Of a DNA stretch of 64,000 nucleotides, positions 1 to 10,289 are shown one piece after another. The stretch covers positions 119,501-183,500 of the forward strand of contig NW_026111820.1 in the NCBI RefSeq assembly GCF_024679095.1. Reading direction: 5' to 3'. Origin of the DNA: Eriocheir sinensis (taxonomy: Eukaryota; Arthropoda; Malacostraca; Decapoda; Varunidae). Within the stretch, counting starts at the first letter, position 1. Each line of letters begins with the position of its first letter. Both the position numbers and the translations under genes were made by a program. Under the pieces are notes generated by a model that made no database searches, was not told the origin of the DNA, and was given only the letters and a program-made list of their open reading frames with translations.

Positions 1-305
1 CGACTCTGTTTAGATCGTGTATCCACACATTCAATTCGATCGAGGTAAGATGATATTGGCACTCTTGTGTACACCCCCATGTAAATCCGGACCCGACTCT
101 GTTTAGATCGTGTATCCACACACATTCAATTCGATCGAGGTAAGATGATATTGGCACTCTTGTGTACACCCCCATGTAAATCCGGACCCGACTCTGTTTA
201 GATCGTGTATCCACACACATTCAATTCGATCGAGGTAAGATAATATTGGCACTCTTGTGTACACCCCATGTAAATCCGGACCCGGTTCTGTTTAGTTCGT
301 GTATC
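1..305. repeat. 94-bp direct repeat array (copy 1)
   Basis: Three nearly identical units of about 94 bp start at 1, 94 and 189, and a fourth partial unit begins near 283. Each carries CGACTCTGTTTAGATCG, an ACACATTCAATTCGATCGAGG segment and GTACACCCCCATGTAAATCC. The array is cut by the window start. The same array returns at 13010-13445. The GTRTACACCCC...GATCCGGACCCCAC part also occurs inside the coding end of gene G. Confidence 0.9.
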
Positions 306-360
306 CCTCATCCACATGTTGCGAAATTTATGCACAAGTCAGTGAAGATGTCTTGCACGG

Positions 361-390
361 AGACGTAAAATAATGGACCCCACTTTTTGA
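361..390. promoter_or_regulatory. GGACCCCACTTTTT intergenic motif
   Basis: GACGTAAAATAATGGACCCCACTTTTT is one instance of a motif that recurs between genes at about 7289, 8338, 13529, 20497, 21592, 26527(-), 26770, 44575, 50250(-) and 51349(-). In the 7.3, 20.5 and 51.3 kb cases it lies 25-40 bp upstream of an ATG. A promoter or processing role is inferred only from this placement. Confidence 0.35.
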
Positions 391-479
391 CAATAAGATA
401 TTTATAATTTGTACATGTAAATATAAATGAATGTTGTCTAAAATTTATTGAGGTTTTTCTCTTGATGCAATTATACTAT

Positions 480-1111
480 GTAACAGTATTGTTAAAATCT
501 GAAGCTCTGAAGACTAAAACACATATTCACCTCGGTTAAGGTTAGACGACATTTGAATGTCATCTAAACTCCATTAAGGTGAATGTGTTTTTCCTTGAAA
601 TGCATCCAATTCTTAATTTGAGTGTTAACAGAATCGGAAGCTCCGGAAGACTAAAACACACATTCACTTCGGTTAAAACACATATTCACCTCGGTTAAGG
701 TTAGACGACATTTGAATGTCATCTAAACTCCATTAAGGTGAATGTGTGTTTTTCCCTTGAAATGCATCCAATTCTAAATATGAATTTTTCACCTGGTGAC
801 ATGTTGATTTATCCACTTAAATTAATTATCACCAAAAAATTTATGGAAGTAAGAAACGAACAGAATCAGAGCTCCGGAAGACTAAAACACACATTCACTT
901 CGGTTAAGGTTAGATGACATTTGAATGTCGTCTAAACTCCATTAAGGTGAATGTGTGTTTTTCTCTTGAGATGCATCCAATTCTTAATATGAATTTTTCA
1001 CCTGGTGACATGTTGATCGTTGACGGTTATGTGACATGTTGATCGTTGACGGTTATCGTTCGTTTCTTACTTCCATAATTTTTTTGGTGATAATTAATTT
1101 AGGTGGATAAT
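480..1111. repeat. hr-like imperfect palindromes with a nested inverted-repeat element
   Basis: Three palindromic hr units lie here. In each, a left arm ACACATTCACCTCGG and a right arm AAGGTGAATGTGT flank a GACATTTGAATGTC centre (about 521-590, 660-750, 886-960). The last is nested between two inverted arms of about 55 bp, at 806-861 and 1058-1111, which read TTATCCAC...GTAAGAAACGAAC and its complement. The whole resembles a small inverted-repeat (MITE-like) element. A short direct duplication of GTTGATCGTTGACGGTTAT is at 1012-1055. The gap from 1112 to 1212 shows nothing recognisable. Confidence 0.7.
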
Positions 1112-1212
1112 TAATTTACTACAAACCTCCTATTTTAGACCATTGTAAATTGTATTTTATTTAGATATTAGGCACGTGTCTCTATTGAATTTACTATGTG
1201 AAAACACATTAG

Positions 1213-1506
1213 GAAGATGCTGCAAAGATCGGAGACTGTCTTGATAAACAACCCCATGACGATGCAGCCCTCGCCCTAGCTAAGACACTCATGTTCACCT
1301 ACAACGGCATGGGTGTGAACCCGTCAACCATGGTGGGCACGTGGCGTCGGTTAGGTGTGCCTACCTTAACCAGCAGCAGCAGCAGCAGCAGCAACTCTCG
1401 CATTAACTGCTGCACCTGTTCTCAGTGTAAAACTAAGAAAACTGTAGATGTGTTGACAGATAGTGCAAGAGATAAACTTTTTAAGTTATCGAATTCCAAA
1501 GAGTAA
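1213..1506 (+). pseudogene. C-terminal fragment of an unrecognised protein, poly-Ser (copy 1)
   Basis: The frame is open from just after a stop at 1210-1212 to a stop at 1504-1506. The first ATG is at 1291, but the 26 codons before it read like protein and lack a start, so this looks like the 3' end of a longer gene cut by the repeats to its left. It contains a run of Ser codons (AGC repeats) followed by a Cys-rich stretch, CCTCSQCKTKK, which could hold a metal. No family is recognised. A nearly identical copy lies at 14372-14665, with differences concentrated in the last 20 codons. Confidence 0.4.
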
Positions 1507-1663
1507 TAGACTCTACTACAGTGCGTGTAAAGTTGTGTGTGGTGTGTGTGTATGTGTGTGTGTTGTTGTGCCTCTTCTTTACTTGCAACATTGCAACACA
1601 TACACTTTAAGGATGATTTGAAAAATAAAAATAAATATTTTGTCAATTTTGTCAATAACCGTC

Positions 1664-1828
1664 ATGGTTAATACTAAAATTTCATCTACGTATCCCACGT
1701 TTTGTGTATCAAAGATTTCTGTGGCGTGACTGTTAGAAACCAATGTTCCAGTCTTGGAAACTTTATAGGTAGAACCTTGTCCGTTCAAGTAAATGAAGTA
1801 CGCCGTTGAAAAAAGACTTTCAAACAGA
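1664..1828 (-). pseudogene. short C-terminal gene fragment (copy 1)
   Basis: On the minus strand a protein-like segment (FSTAYFIYLNGQGSTYK...) begins abruptly at an hr boundary near 1828. In copy 2 it ends at a natural-looking stop. In copy 1 the stop is lost and the frame runs on into AT-rich sequence and a GT-rich microsatellite at 1537-1565. No start codon of its own is seen, so it is treated as a truncated relic. No family is recognised. Confidence 0.35.
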
Positions 1829-2395
1829 ATCGGAAGCTCCGGAAGACTAAAACACATATTCACCTCAGTTAAGGTTAGACAACATTTGAATATCGTCTAA
1901 GGTTAGATGACATTTGAATGTCGTCTAAACTCCATTAAGGTGAATGTGTGTTTTTCTCTTGAGATGCATCCAATTCTTAACTTGAGTGTTAACAGAATCG
2001 GAAGCTCCGGATTCAGTACGAACTAAATTCAGAATCGGAAGCTTCAGAAGACAAAGATATACATTCACCTCACACAAGGTTAGATGACATTCAGTACGAA
2101 CTAGATTCAGAATCGAAAGCTTCGGAAGATAAAGATACACATTCACCTCATACAAGGTTAGACGACATTCAGTACCTCGGTTAAGGTTAGACGACATTTG
2201 AATATCGTCTAAGGTTAGATGACATTTGAATGTCGTCTAAACTCTATTAAGGTGAATGTGTGTTTTTCTCTTGAGATGTATCCAATTCTTAACTTGAGTG
2301 TTAACAGAATCGGAAGCTCCGGAAGACTAAAACACACATTCACCTCGGTTAAGGTTAGATGACATTTGAATGTCGTCTAAACTCTATTAAGGTTG
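1828..2395. repeat. hr-like repeat block (copy 1)
   Basis: The block holds palindromic hr units (GACATTTGAATGTCGTC centres with GGTGAATGTGTG right arms) mixed with two partial 78-bp units carrying CAGTACGAACTAAATTC and GAATCGGAAGCTTC. It separates two gene fragments that are both broken at its edges. The corresponding block in copy 2 is 15031-15600. Confidence 0.8.
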
Positions 2396-2812
2396 AGCAT
2401 TGCATGTGTTTAATTTTTGCTCTTTATCTTGTAATATATTATTTAAATAACTTTGTTCATTTCTTAAACTTTGGATTATTTTGTCCTTTTCTTCAATCTC
2501 TAATTTTTCTTTTTTGATTATTTCATCATATTCTGATATTTGTTTCTCATGTTCTGATATTTTTTTCTCATATTCTGATATTTTTTTCTCATATTCTGTT
2601 GTTTTGATATTCAAATCCAATACAGACATTTTACTAGTTTCTTTAAGTGACTCTAATTGACTATGTATTTCATCTCTTTCCATTTTGATTTTTTCTTGCT
2701 TACACATACAAATTCGAAAAGATTCTTTTTCTTTTGCAAGTATTTCCTTAATATTTTTAAGAGCAGATTGCAATTCTTCTTTTTCATTTTGGTTTTGATT
2801 CAGAAGAACGTG
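2387..2812 (-). pseudogene. coiled-coil protein fragment (copy 1)
   Basis: A minus-strand frame encodes an extended charged helix with a repeated 7-residue motif (SEYEKKI, SEYEKKI, SEHEKQI) and a high Lys/Glu content, typical of a coiled coil. There is no ATG: the frame is still open at about 2810, where gene X sequence takes over, and its last residues come from the hr at 2387-2395. Both ends are therefore missing. The opposite-strand frame across 2657-2810 is Phe-rich and is a shadow. Copy 2 is at 15592-15978 with few substitutions. Confidence 0.5.
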
Positions 2813-2824
2813 GACGCTTGTCTG

Positions 2825-4609
2825 ATGCGTATACCCGAAACGTTAGATTCTTTCAATCCTTTGTTTCTTGACGATGAAGTTTGGTTAATTGAATGTCAAA
2901 CGACAAACTGCAAGTGTCACACGTTAAAGCAGATGAACTTAACTTCTCAGTCACCCACTGAACTTATCGTTTTATTTTTAATGTGTATGAATCACCGTCG
3001 ATTTTTGAAAAACGGTCTGTATCGTCGTCAGGTGAACCCAGTGCGCTCGGATGTGATCCGCTTTCCGTTGAAAGACGTCCTAGGCAGGTTCAAGGAATCT
3101 GAATTACAGTTAGAGGATCGCGGTATGATCATCATGATATACTGCTTTCTCTTTTTCTCAAGATACACTAACAGGTCTGCCGATCCGATTAATTTGATAA
3201 TCTACGTGCTTATCATTCGTTTTCTTTACAAGTCGGCCGAGTTAATGTTCTATCCGTTTGAAAACGCTGCTTCACAATCCGATGAGGGTGCATTCTCAGC
3301 ATATGTGATGGGTTACCTCCCCGTGGTCATAATGTCCGCGCCCTTCACGACCGAGTGTGCCTTCAGAGCTTGGAGAGTCGAACAGAACGATGGTAACAAC
3401 AGCAGTATCATACCCATCCTATCCTTGATTGATCATACGTACTTCAAAAATTATTCTTGGCAATCTTTAAACGAGATGGAAGCTAGATTGAAATCAAAAT
3501 TGAACCTGCTTTCCAGTGGAAGTAGATTGTGTAACAAAGGAGGCAAAGGTGGAGGAGTAGGGTTGAGTAATTTGAGGTCAGTACGTAACCACGAGAAATA
3601 TATACCATATGGCGGTGTACAGATGGACGGTTCAAGAGTGGAGAGATGTCCGACCAAACGAATTGTAACGCGCATGGGTAACATGAAAGTACCGTGCAAC
3701 GCTTTTGAAATTCTCTCCGAATTTCCTAAACACGAAATACTGGGACAGAATGGGATTGGTAGTCAATCGCTGTTGAACGAAGCAACTTTTGGACAAGGAA
3801 TTAATAGAGTTGACAATGGTAGGTTCTTGGGTTACGTGACATGCTACATTGACAAAATGGTTAACATCTATCCTCCTGCCACCTTGCAGAACGAATTTGA
3901 TTTGATTGTTAAGATCGTCGAGAGGTTTCTTTTTGAAGCTAATCATAAAGTGTTAGCGAGATATATGGTTACCCAAGTAGGAAAAAATTACATCAACGGT
4001 TTGATTTCACAGCATCTCGATTTAGAAACGAGAAAATTTGGTGGGATGGTGTTAAAACCTGCTGTGCCCATTCTCACAGGATCTTCTGATGAAACTTCAA
4101 CAGCAGCAACATCATTAGATAATTTGGATACCGTCTCTGACCTTCCGTTACGAGTAACGGCGGTGGCGTCTCTCCACAACAACACCAAGAACAAGTCATC
4201 TAACAACATTCATCCATTTTTGAATTTAAAATTCGATAAATTAGAATTGTCTAAGTCAGTTCGTCGAAATAATTTTTTGAAGAATTACATTCAGGTTGTA
4301 AGAGATTTTAAATTGGGTATTCTACCTGCTGACATATCCAGAGAAATAGAAATCGTTTCTTTGAATGACTCGAATGTAGCTTGCGTCGTGACACCATTAG
4401 GTCTTCATGTCGCATTGGTGGCTAGTAAACTTATAGTTTACCCGCGTCAGTACCAATTCGAAAACGTGTTCTGTTCGGAGGGAAAACAACATAGCCTTGT
4501 TTTTAATCCTAGTACGTCCAAGTGGAGTAGCGGGTGTAGCATCAACTTTAACATCTTTAAAATCCATGACGTTACTTGCATCGCATTTTGTTTTAACTAT
4601 AAAAACTAA
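2825..4609 (+). CDS. gene X, unrecognised ~594-aa protein (copy 1)
   Basis: This is the most complete of three copies, with one open frame. I chose the ATG at 2825 because upstream codons overlap the coiled-coil fragment and are low complexity. Two hydrophobic segments lie near residues 98-140 (IIMIYCFLFF and NLIIYVLIIRFL), followed by a soluble region with a Gly-rich turn (NKGGKGGGVG). No catalytic motif is recognised. The last ~16 codons come from a sequence that also belongs to the adjoining repeat (compare 5458-5500), so the natural C-terminus is missing. Copy 2 (16030) has two frameshifts. The fragment at 45317 keeps a different, probably original, 3' end. Confidence 0.6.
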   Translation: MRIPETLDSFNPLFLDDEVWLIECQTTNCKCHTLKQMNLTSQSPTELIVLFLMCMNHRRFLKNGLYRRQVNPVRSDVIRFPLKDVLGRFKESELQLEDRGMIIMIYCFLFFSRYTNRSADPINLIIYVLIIRFLYKSAELMFYPFENAASQSDEGAFSAYVMGYLPVVIMSAPFTTECAFRAWRVEQNDGNNSSIIPILSLIDHTYFKNYSWQSLNEMEARLKSKLNLLSSGSRLCNKGGKGGGVGLSNLRSVRNHEKYIPYGGVQMDGSRVERCPTKRIVTRMGNMKVPCNAFEILSEFPKHEILGQNGIGSQSLLNEATFGQGINRVDNGRFLGYVTCYIDKMVNIYPPATLQNEFDLIVKIVERFLFEANHKVLARYMVTQVGKNYINGLISQHLDLETRKFGGMVLKPAVPILTGSSDETSTAATSLDNLDTVSDLPLRVTAVASLHNNTKNKSSNNIHPFLNLKFDKLELSKSVRRNNFLKNYIQVVRDFKLGILPADISREIEIVSLNDSNVACVVTPLGLHVALVASKLIVYPRQYQFENVFCSEGKQHSLVFNPSTSKWSSGCSINFNIFKIHDVTCIAFCFNYKN

Positions 4610-5995
4610 ATTCAGAATCGGAAGTATCGGAAAACAAAAACACACATTCACTTCAATCAAAGGTAGACGACATTCAGTACGAACTAAAAATCAGAATCGC
4701 AGCTTCGGAAGACAAAGACACACATTCACCTCACATAAGGTTATACGATATTCAGTACGAACTAAATTCAGAATCGGAAGCTTCGGAAGACAAAGACACA
4801 CATTCAACTCACACAAGGTTAGACGACATTCAGTACGAACTAAATTCAGAATCGGAAGCTTCAGAAGATAAAGACACACATTCAACTCACATAAGGTTAG
4901 ACGACATTCAGTACGAACTAAATTCAGAATCGGAAGCTTAAGAAGATAAAGACACACATTCACCTCACACAAGGTAGACGACATTCAGTACGAACTAAAA
5001 ATCAGAATCGGAAGCTTCGGAAGACAAAGACACACATTCACTTCACACAAGGTTAGATGACATTCAGTACGAACTAAATTCAGAATCGGAAGCTTCGGAA
5101 GACAAAGATACACATTCACCTCACACAAGGTTAGACGACATTCAGTACGAACTAAATTCAGAATCGGAAGCTTCGGAAGACAAAGATACACATTCACCTC
5201 ACACAAGGTTAGACGACATTCAGTACGAACTAAATTCAGAATCGGAAGCTTCGGAAGACAAAGACACACATTCAACTCACACAAGGTTAGACGACATTCA
5301 GTACGAACTAAATTCAGAATCGGAAGCTTCGGAAGACAAAGACACTAATGTCTAATCGCATTGAATGTCAACTAAACTGTATTGAGGTGAATGTGTAACC
5401 TTGTCTTATGGAGTGTCCAATTCTGACTCTACAGTTGTGAGTGTGTCTGTGCATATTATGACGTTACTTGCATCGCATTTTGTTTTAACTATAAAAACTA
5501 AATTCAGAATCGGAAGTATCGGAAGACACACATTCACTTCAATTAAAGGTAGACGACATTCAATACACAATGTCTAATCGCACTGAATGTCAACTAAACT
5601 GTATTGAGGTGAATGTGTAACCTTGTCTTATGGAGTGTCCAATTCTGACTCTACAGTTGTGAGTGTGTCTGTGCATATTATGACGTTACTTATATCGCAT
5701 TTTGTTTTAACTATAAAAATTAAATTCAGAATCGGAAGTATCGGAAGACAAAGACACACATTCACCTCACACAAGGTTAGACGACATTCAGTACGAACTA
5801 AATTCAGAATCGGAAGCTTCGGAAGATAAAGACACACATTCAACTCACACAAGGTTAGACGACATTCAGTACGAACTAAATTCAGAATCGGAAGCTTCGG
5901 AAAATAAAGACACACATTCAACTCACACAAGGTTAGACGACATTCAGTACGAACTAAATTCATAATCGGAAGCTTCAGAAGATAAAGACACACAA
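4605..5995. repeat. 78-bp tandem repeat array (copy 1)
   Basis: About nine tandem 78-bp units run from 4605 to 5350, each with GAATCGGAAGCTTCGGAAGA, GACACACATTCACCTCACAC and GACGACATTCAGTACGAACT. Then a ~225-bp segment (ATGTCTAATCGCATTGAATG ... TGACGTTACTTGCATCGC) is present twice, at about 5340-5560 and 5567-5730. Three more 78-bp units follow to 5995. Because 78 is divisible by three, several frames stay open, so long repetitive ORFs here are not evidence of genes. Confidence 0.9.
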
Positions 5996-6017
5996 TACAT
6001 TGCTGATAGACGCTGTC

Positions 6018-6549
6018 ATGAAGGTGACTCTACCCAACACTCTATTGAATGGCGGGGTAGAGATTATCATAACAGATCCGAGTGCGGCAGCGGCAGCACT
6101 TCGCCGTAAACGCAAAGCCGCCGCCGCTGTTGCTCTCGCCACACCCTCTTCTAAATTTAACAATGAGACGAACACAATCATTGAATACGTCATGCCGAGA
6201 GCGTTAGCCATGAATTTAAAAATAACTGATAATCCTCACGGATTCATCGATTTACTCAACAACAATGATCTCCTTGCATTTCTTAATTTTCGTAAAAACA
6301 TGACTCTTCCAATCAATAACAACAAACCTATCATTGACGATTTTAAAGTTCATGCCACGTTAAATAATAACTTATTCCAAACCAATGAAAATCTTCAAAA
6401 AATATGAAATTAATATCAATTTCATTAAACAAGGTTATTTACATGTGCATGAAATCGACAATTCAGAAGTAGTGTTTTCAGAATCAATAATGTCTGTGAA
6501 AAATCTTGAAGAGGCATGGAACATGAAACTAAAAACAGAGACATATTAA
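6018..6549 (+). pseudogene. gene E, Ala-rich protein (copy 1, frameshifted)
   Basis: This is homologous to the intact 179-aa gene at 19222-19761. Copy 1 has lost the upstream ATG (GATAGA in place of GATGGA), so the first Met is at 6018. It also has an extra A in a run near 6400 that ends the frame at 6407. The body has an Ala tract split by RRKRK, and ends in an acidic segment. The stop shared with copy 2 would be at 6547. Gene T starts 7 bp later, so the two were probably co-expressed or adjacent late genes. The function is unknown. Confidence 0.5.
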
Positions 6550-6556
6550 GAAAACA

Positions 6557-7105
6557 ATGACTGAATTGCGCTATTTAAATTGGTCTCACGTGTTGGGTGT
6601 GTTCAGCATTTTAATGTTAATCGTTCTACTGGTTGCTTTGACCATACGTCATACATTTCGAATGAAATTATACAACAAGCAAAGCGACCAACATTTCAAT
6701 TCAAAGTTTCTACCGGTGTCATTCTTGGAGCCAAAGACGTGAAGATTCAGAGATATGTGGTTATCCCCCAATGAATATGTGGTGTTCGCGGGTTTGGTGA
6801 AACAATGTCAACGTTTTCGTCACGGCTTGTGTACAGACACTCCAGGCTGGACGCAGTTTGCCTACTTCGCTGCTGCTAACGCTTACAACCGTTTGAGAGA
6901 TGCATCAGATGTACAACAATCAATCACCGTCCCATCTTTGTTGTCGAAGAGTATAGAAGACGTTGTGACTCCCTATCTGTTGTTTCTGAAAAACAAATTG
7001 AATAAAGCAAGTAAAGAAGATCTCGACGAACTACAATTATTAGGTATACCTGACAGACCTGTCTTGTCTCTAACTCAACCCATATCTCTTCTGGTTGAAG
7101 AATAA
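6557..7105 (+). pseudogene. gene T, N-terminally membrane-anchored protein (copy 1, frameshifted)
   Basis: It begins MTELRYLNWSHVLG and has a single strong transmembrane segment at about residues 12-31 (VFSILMLIVLLVALTIRH), then a soluble domain of about 145 residues with an aromatic/Asn-rich core. Net indels near 6739-6745 break the frame: the first part stops at 6742 and the rest continues in another frame to the stop at 7105. Copy 2 (19769-20317) is intact. The topology, short N-terminus and outer domain suit a virion envelope protein, but no family is recognised. Confidence 0.5.
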
Positions 7106-7147
7106 ATCAAACTCTACTGGTTGAAGAATTACTCACCTCTGTATTCA

Positions 7148-7153
7148 AATAAA
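7148..7153 (+). terminator. AATAAA polyadenylation signal after gene T (copy 1)
   Basis: AATAAA lies 43 bp after the gene T stop. The same signal sits at the same offset in copy 2 (20359-20364) and on the minus strand in copy 3 (TTTATT at 51486-51491). Confidence 0.5.
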
Positions 7154-7197
7154 GTAGATGAAAGATTAAAGGCTTTTTTTTTATATTTCTAAACTCT

Positions 7198-7324
7198 ATA
7201 ATCCCATTTTCTCTACCCCTCAGTCAACCTTTCAATTTTTTAGGTGATGTGTAGGACCTACTTATGAGACAAAATTGACAAATTTTAGACCCCACTTGAG
7301 CTACTGTGAGCTTACGAAACGATC
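7198..7324 (+). promoter_or_regulatory. upstream region of gene G with GACCCCACT box (copy 1)
   Basis: The 127 bp before the gene G start carry CTACCCCTCAGTCAACC, CAATTTTTTAGGTG, TTATGAGACAAAATTGACAA and AGACCCCACTTGAG, in that order. The same order of motifs occurs without a gene at 26690-26800, and intact copies are at 20398-20532 and 51321-51445(-). This makes it a candidate promoter. No TATA box is obvious. Confidence 0.45.
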
Positions 7325-8253
7325 ATGAATGCCGACGATTCGCGTTCAACCGAAAACTTTATTAATTGTAGCGAATTCCTCTCTAGTAACGACACAGCTT
7401 CTAAAATCAATTTGAAAGAAACTCAAAATGAAAACATAAGGTTTTCGCGTTGGAATGATGAAGCAGATCTCACTGTTGATGAGAGGGTAACATTTCTAAT
7501 GTCTCTGGAAGCCACTAACAGAGAGACTTTTACTTTTACCAGAGTGTTAATGTCTTGTATTGTGTTCAGGTTGTGCATTGAAAATTGTGAAATTTATGCA
7601 CTCAATGGGACGAATGGAGACGACGCCAAGAGACTACTCAAGTTCATCAAGAGTCTCTACATTGTCAGTCGGTCTTGGAAATCTTCAGCAGTATTACCCA
7701 CATCCAATTCCTATTTCTCAAGATGTGAGAGGGAAGGACGTTTCTTTGATATTGAAGAAGACACTACCTTTTCTACACTTACACAGCTTACATGCTGGGG
7801 ATGTTGGGTACTAACGATGAATTTTATGAAAACATCATGTCCACCATAACAGAAGGATTTGATTTCAATGGTTTCGATACAAGGAATTGGAACGAGTTTA
7901 TCGAAAAACACTTCATCTCCTTTCTATTGGGTCGAAGAGCTTTCCTCGCTTCTAGACCTGCTGCTTTCATCAAACGATTATTGACGGAAGATAAGAGCGA
8001 TTGTATCCAACGTCTATGTAACATTGTCTTCATGAAGTCTATCAACTCGGATTCCATCACTATTGACGATTTGATATCAAGTTGTGTTGACCATCCCAAT
8101 GATCTACCTCGCGTAGGGTTAACGGATTACGCTCAGAGAAGTGCCTTCGGGCGAAGTGTCGTCATAGAAGCTTGTGTATACCCCTATGTAGATCCGGACC
8201 CCACCCTGTCGATACCTTGTGTATACACTTTGTTTACCTCACATGCCATGTAG
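7325..8253 (+). pseudogene. gene G (copy 1, frameshifted)
   Basis: This is homologous to the intact 324-aa genes at 20533-21507 and 50346-51320(-). Here one T is missing from a run near 7770, so the first frame ends at 7849 and the remainder reads in the next frame to 8253. Copy 1 also has only one unit of the C-terminal CVYPYVDPDPTLSIP repeat where the other copies have two. The function is unknown. Confidence 0.6.
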
Positions 8254-8393
8254 TTTAGTTCGTGTATCCCTCATCCACATGTTGCGAAATTAAAGCATAA
8301 GTCATTGCTTTTGTCTTGCACGGAGACGTAAAATACCGGACCCCACTTTTTGGCTATTAAGACATGTTAGTTATAAATATATATTTTATTGAA
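8254..8393. promoter_or_regulatory. shared 3' region between convergent genes G and H (copy 1)
   Basis: The spacer contains TTAGTTCGTGTATCCCTCATCCACATG, also found after the 94-bp array at about 290-320, then GAGACGTAAAATACCGGACCCCACTTTTTGG. On the minus strand AATAAA (8385-8390) starts 3 bp after the gene H stop (TCA at 8394), so gene H probably ends its transcript here. The spacer is nearly unchanged at 21508-21647 and 50206-50345. Confidence 0.45.
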
Positions 8394-9046
8394 TCAAAGT
8401 TTTATTTCTGCTAACACAGCTTGTAGGTGTGCACCATAACCTTCGATGTCGTCATACAAGAACCTTGCGAACACAGAAGAGAACGGAATAGCAGCCGTGA
8501 ACATATTTTCATACATAGTTTCTTTGAGTGAGTTATTGGTGAGATACGTGTTGATTTTATAGGCTTTGATAATGTTAAGTAGATTTCTTATCAAATTGTG
8601 TCCGATGTCTTTAAGGTTTGATCGGGTCTTTGAACATCGGACAGATGTGAGATCAAGCCATCCCCGTCTATGTACACCCCTGTGGCATTGCTCTCGAGTA
8701 TAACTTTAGTGCTTACATTCTCTAATTTTTTGGGGGGATTGACAGCCACGTGTTTACTATCAACCATCATTTTAATTATTTCTTTACAAAGATCGGCAAT
8801 AATTTCAAATTCTTTTTCGCTTACCACTACCATTAAACGACTTATTATACATTTCATAATATTTTCAAAATCGTTTTTGAGAAAAGATAGGATATCCGAA
8901 ATCGGAAGATCCTTCGGTCCTTTACTGGTAAAGTCGATCGCTGCTGCTGCTGCTGCTTCATTGTTGTTTACTAGTTTCCTTTCATGATTAAAAAAGTTTT
9001 GAACGTTGTTCACACCACCCTCGTGTTTTTTGCAGGTGATTATCAC
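8394..9046 (-). pseudogene. gene H, two overlapping frames (copy 1)
   Basis: The frame from 9046 to 8591 encodes about 150 residues with an Ala tract (GCT/GCA triplets) and a helical core (LSFLKNDFENIMKCIISRL). The next 66 residues are in the -1 frame from 8594 to 8394 and have no ATG near their start. The two frames overlap by 4 nt. The same junction is present in copies 2 and 3, so it predates the duplication and is not a fresh error. The N-terminus runs into the CRE-like repeat and has no ATG. No family is recognised. Confidence 0.45.
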
Positions 9047-9196
9047 CCTCGTGTTATTATTAGACTACGTCACAGTGTTATTACGTCACTACTATATGTG
9101 CAATTAACACCTCGTGTTTTGCAGGTGATTATCACCCTCGTGTTATTATTAGACTACGTCACAGTATTGTTACATCACTACTATTTTTGCTAGAGA
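9028..9196. repeat. CRE-like repeat block (copy 1)
   Basis: Two units carry GGTGATTATCACCCTCGTG and GACTACGTCACAGT...TTACGTCACTAC. GGTGATTATCACC is a perfect 13-bp palindrome. TACGTCA/TGACGTA half-sites resemble cAMP-response elements. The block separates genes H and B, and both genes are truncated at its edges. Related blocks are at 22260-22450, 49404-49590, 54680-55350 and 57372-57800. Confidence 0.85.
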
Positions 9197-10289
9197 CTAC
9201 GTCACAGTGTTCAAGAATCCGTGAGGATCATTAGTAAGAACAGACATGTCAGTTTTTTCTAAAATATTTCTAATTTGTGCCAAGTCTAAATACGGTAAAC
9301 GAACTTTCTCAATTTCACTCTTCAATGCATCTAAAGTGTTATCGACATCCGTTTTCTGAAGAAAATGTGCAATGTTAAGGAACACATTAATAAGTGAGAC
9401 GGCTTGACCTACTGAATATATGATGACTCTCTCCAGAGGAGAACTTGCCGCTACTTTGGGTGAAGATGGTGAGCAGCTATTACTTCTCGTCATCGATTGT
9501 CGTCGATTCTGAATAACAACAGGACTAGATCGAAAATCCACCAACCTTGGCGAACATCTCGGTAGCGATTGTCGTCCGTTCTGAACAACAACAGGACTAG
9601 GTCGAGACGCCAAGAGAAGAGATCCGTAAGCATGCAAGAAAGAATTAGCTGATTCGTTTAACTTAACAACATTACTATTCTCACTTAATTTGAGCACTTT
9701 TTTTAGTTTTAACATGCTTGAGAAATACTGTTGAAAAAAGAGTAATGATTTGTTCTGGGTCGGTGACATCTTTACGACCAGAAACGCAAATCCAATCATT
9801 AACACAATCGTTCATCAACACGGATGAGGACAACTCAGGATAGAGACGCATGATGTGACGAGCGTGACACACTTTCATCCAAGCCGCAATCATTCGTTCT
9901 CCGATTCCCACATTGATGTTTTTATTAACAGTAGGGAAGGTTTCGAGATTGAAGACTAACATTATATTATACATAGCCTTGTCCACAAAAAACTTTAACA
10001 AGAAAGAGTTGCTGATTAACACTGGTGTCGCAGTTATACTGCAAGTGACCGGACGACTGTGTAATCCTCGCACTGGTACAACAGATCCGCTTGAGGCGAC
10101 TAACTTTAACATGTTAGAGTTGTACTGTCCGGGTAACATGTCTCTGGTCATGGGTGTTTCTGAAAACATAGTGCATGTAATGATGTTGGCATCCGAAGCT
10201 GTATTTGAAGATAAATATTTCTCACCGTCGAGATTTTGATCGTACAACTCTAACGCGTGGTATAGAGTCGACAGTTGGTCGTTCAACAC
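9197..10289 (-). pseudogene. gene B, protein with internal duplication (copy 1, frameshifted)
   Basis: The frame from 10289 ends at 9681. The rest continues in another frame from about 9805 to 9197, so a frameshift lies near 9700 in a T-rich run. An internal duplication of about 28 residues is visible (SPVVVQNGRQSLPR and SPVVIQNRRQSMTR). The last codons and the TAG stop are supplied by the CRE-like repeat, so the natural C-terminus is missing. There is no ATG for the first ~35 codons: the frame opens after a TGA within the 3' end of gene A. The function is unknown. Confidence 0.5.

Noticed and set aside
2657..2824. N-terminal extension of gene X rich in Phe
   Set aside because: It is the complement of the Lys/Glu codons of the coiled-coil fragment; the ATG at 2825 is preferred.
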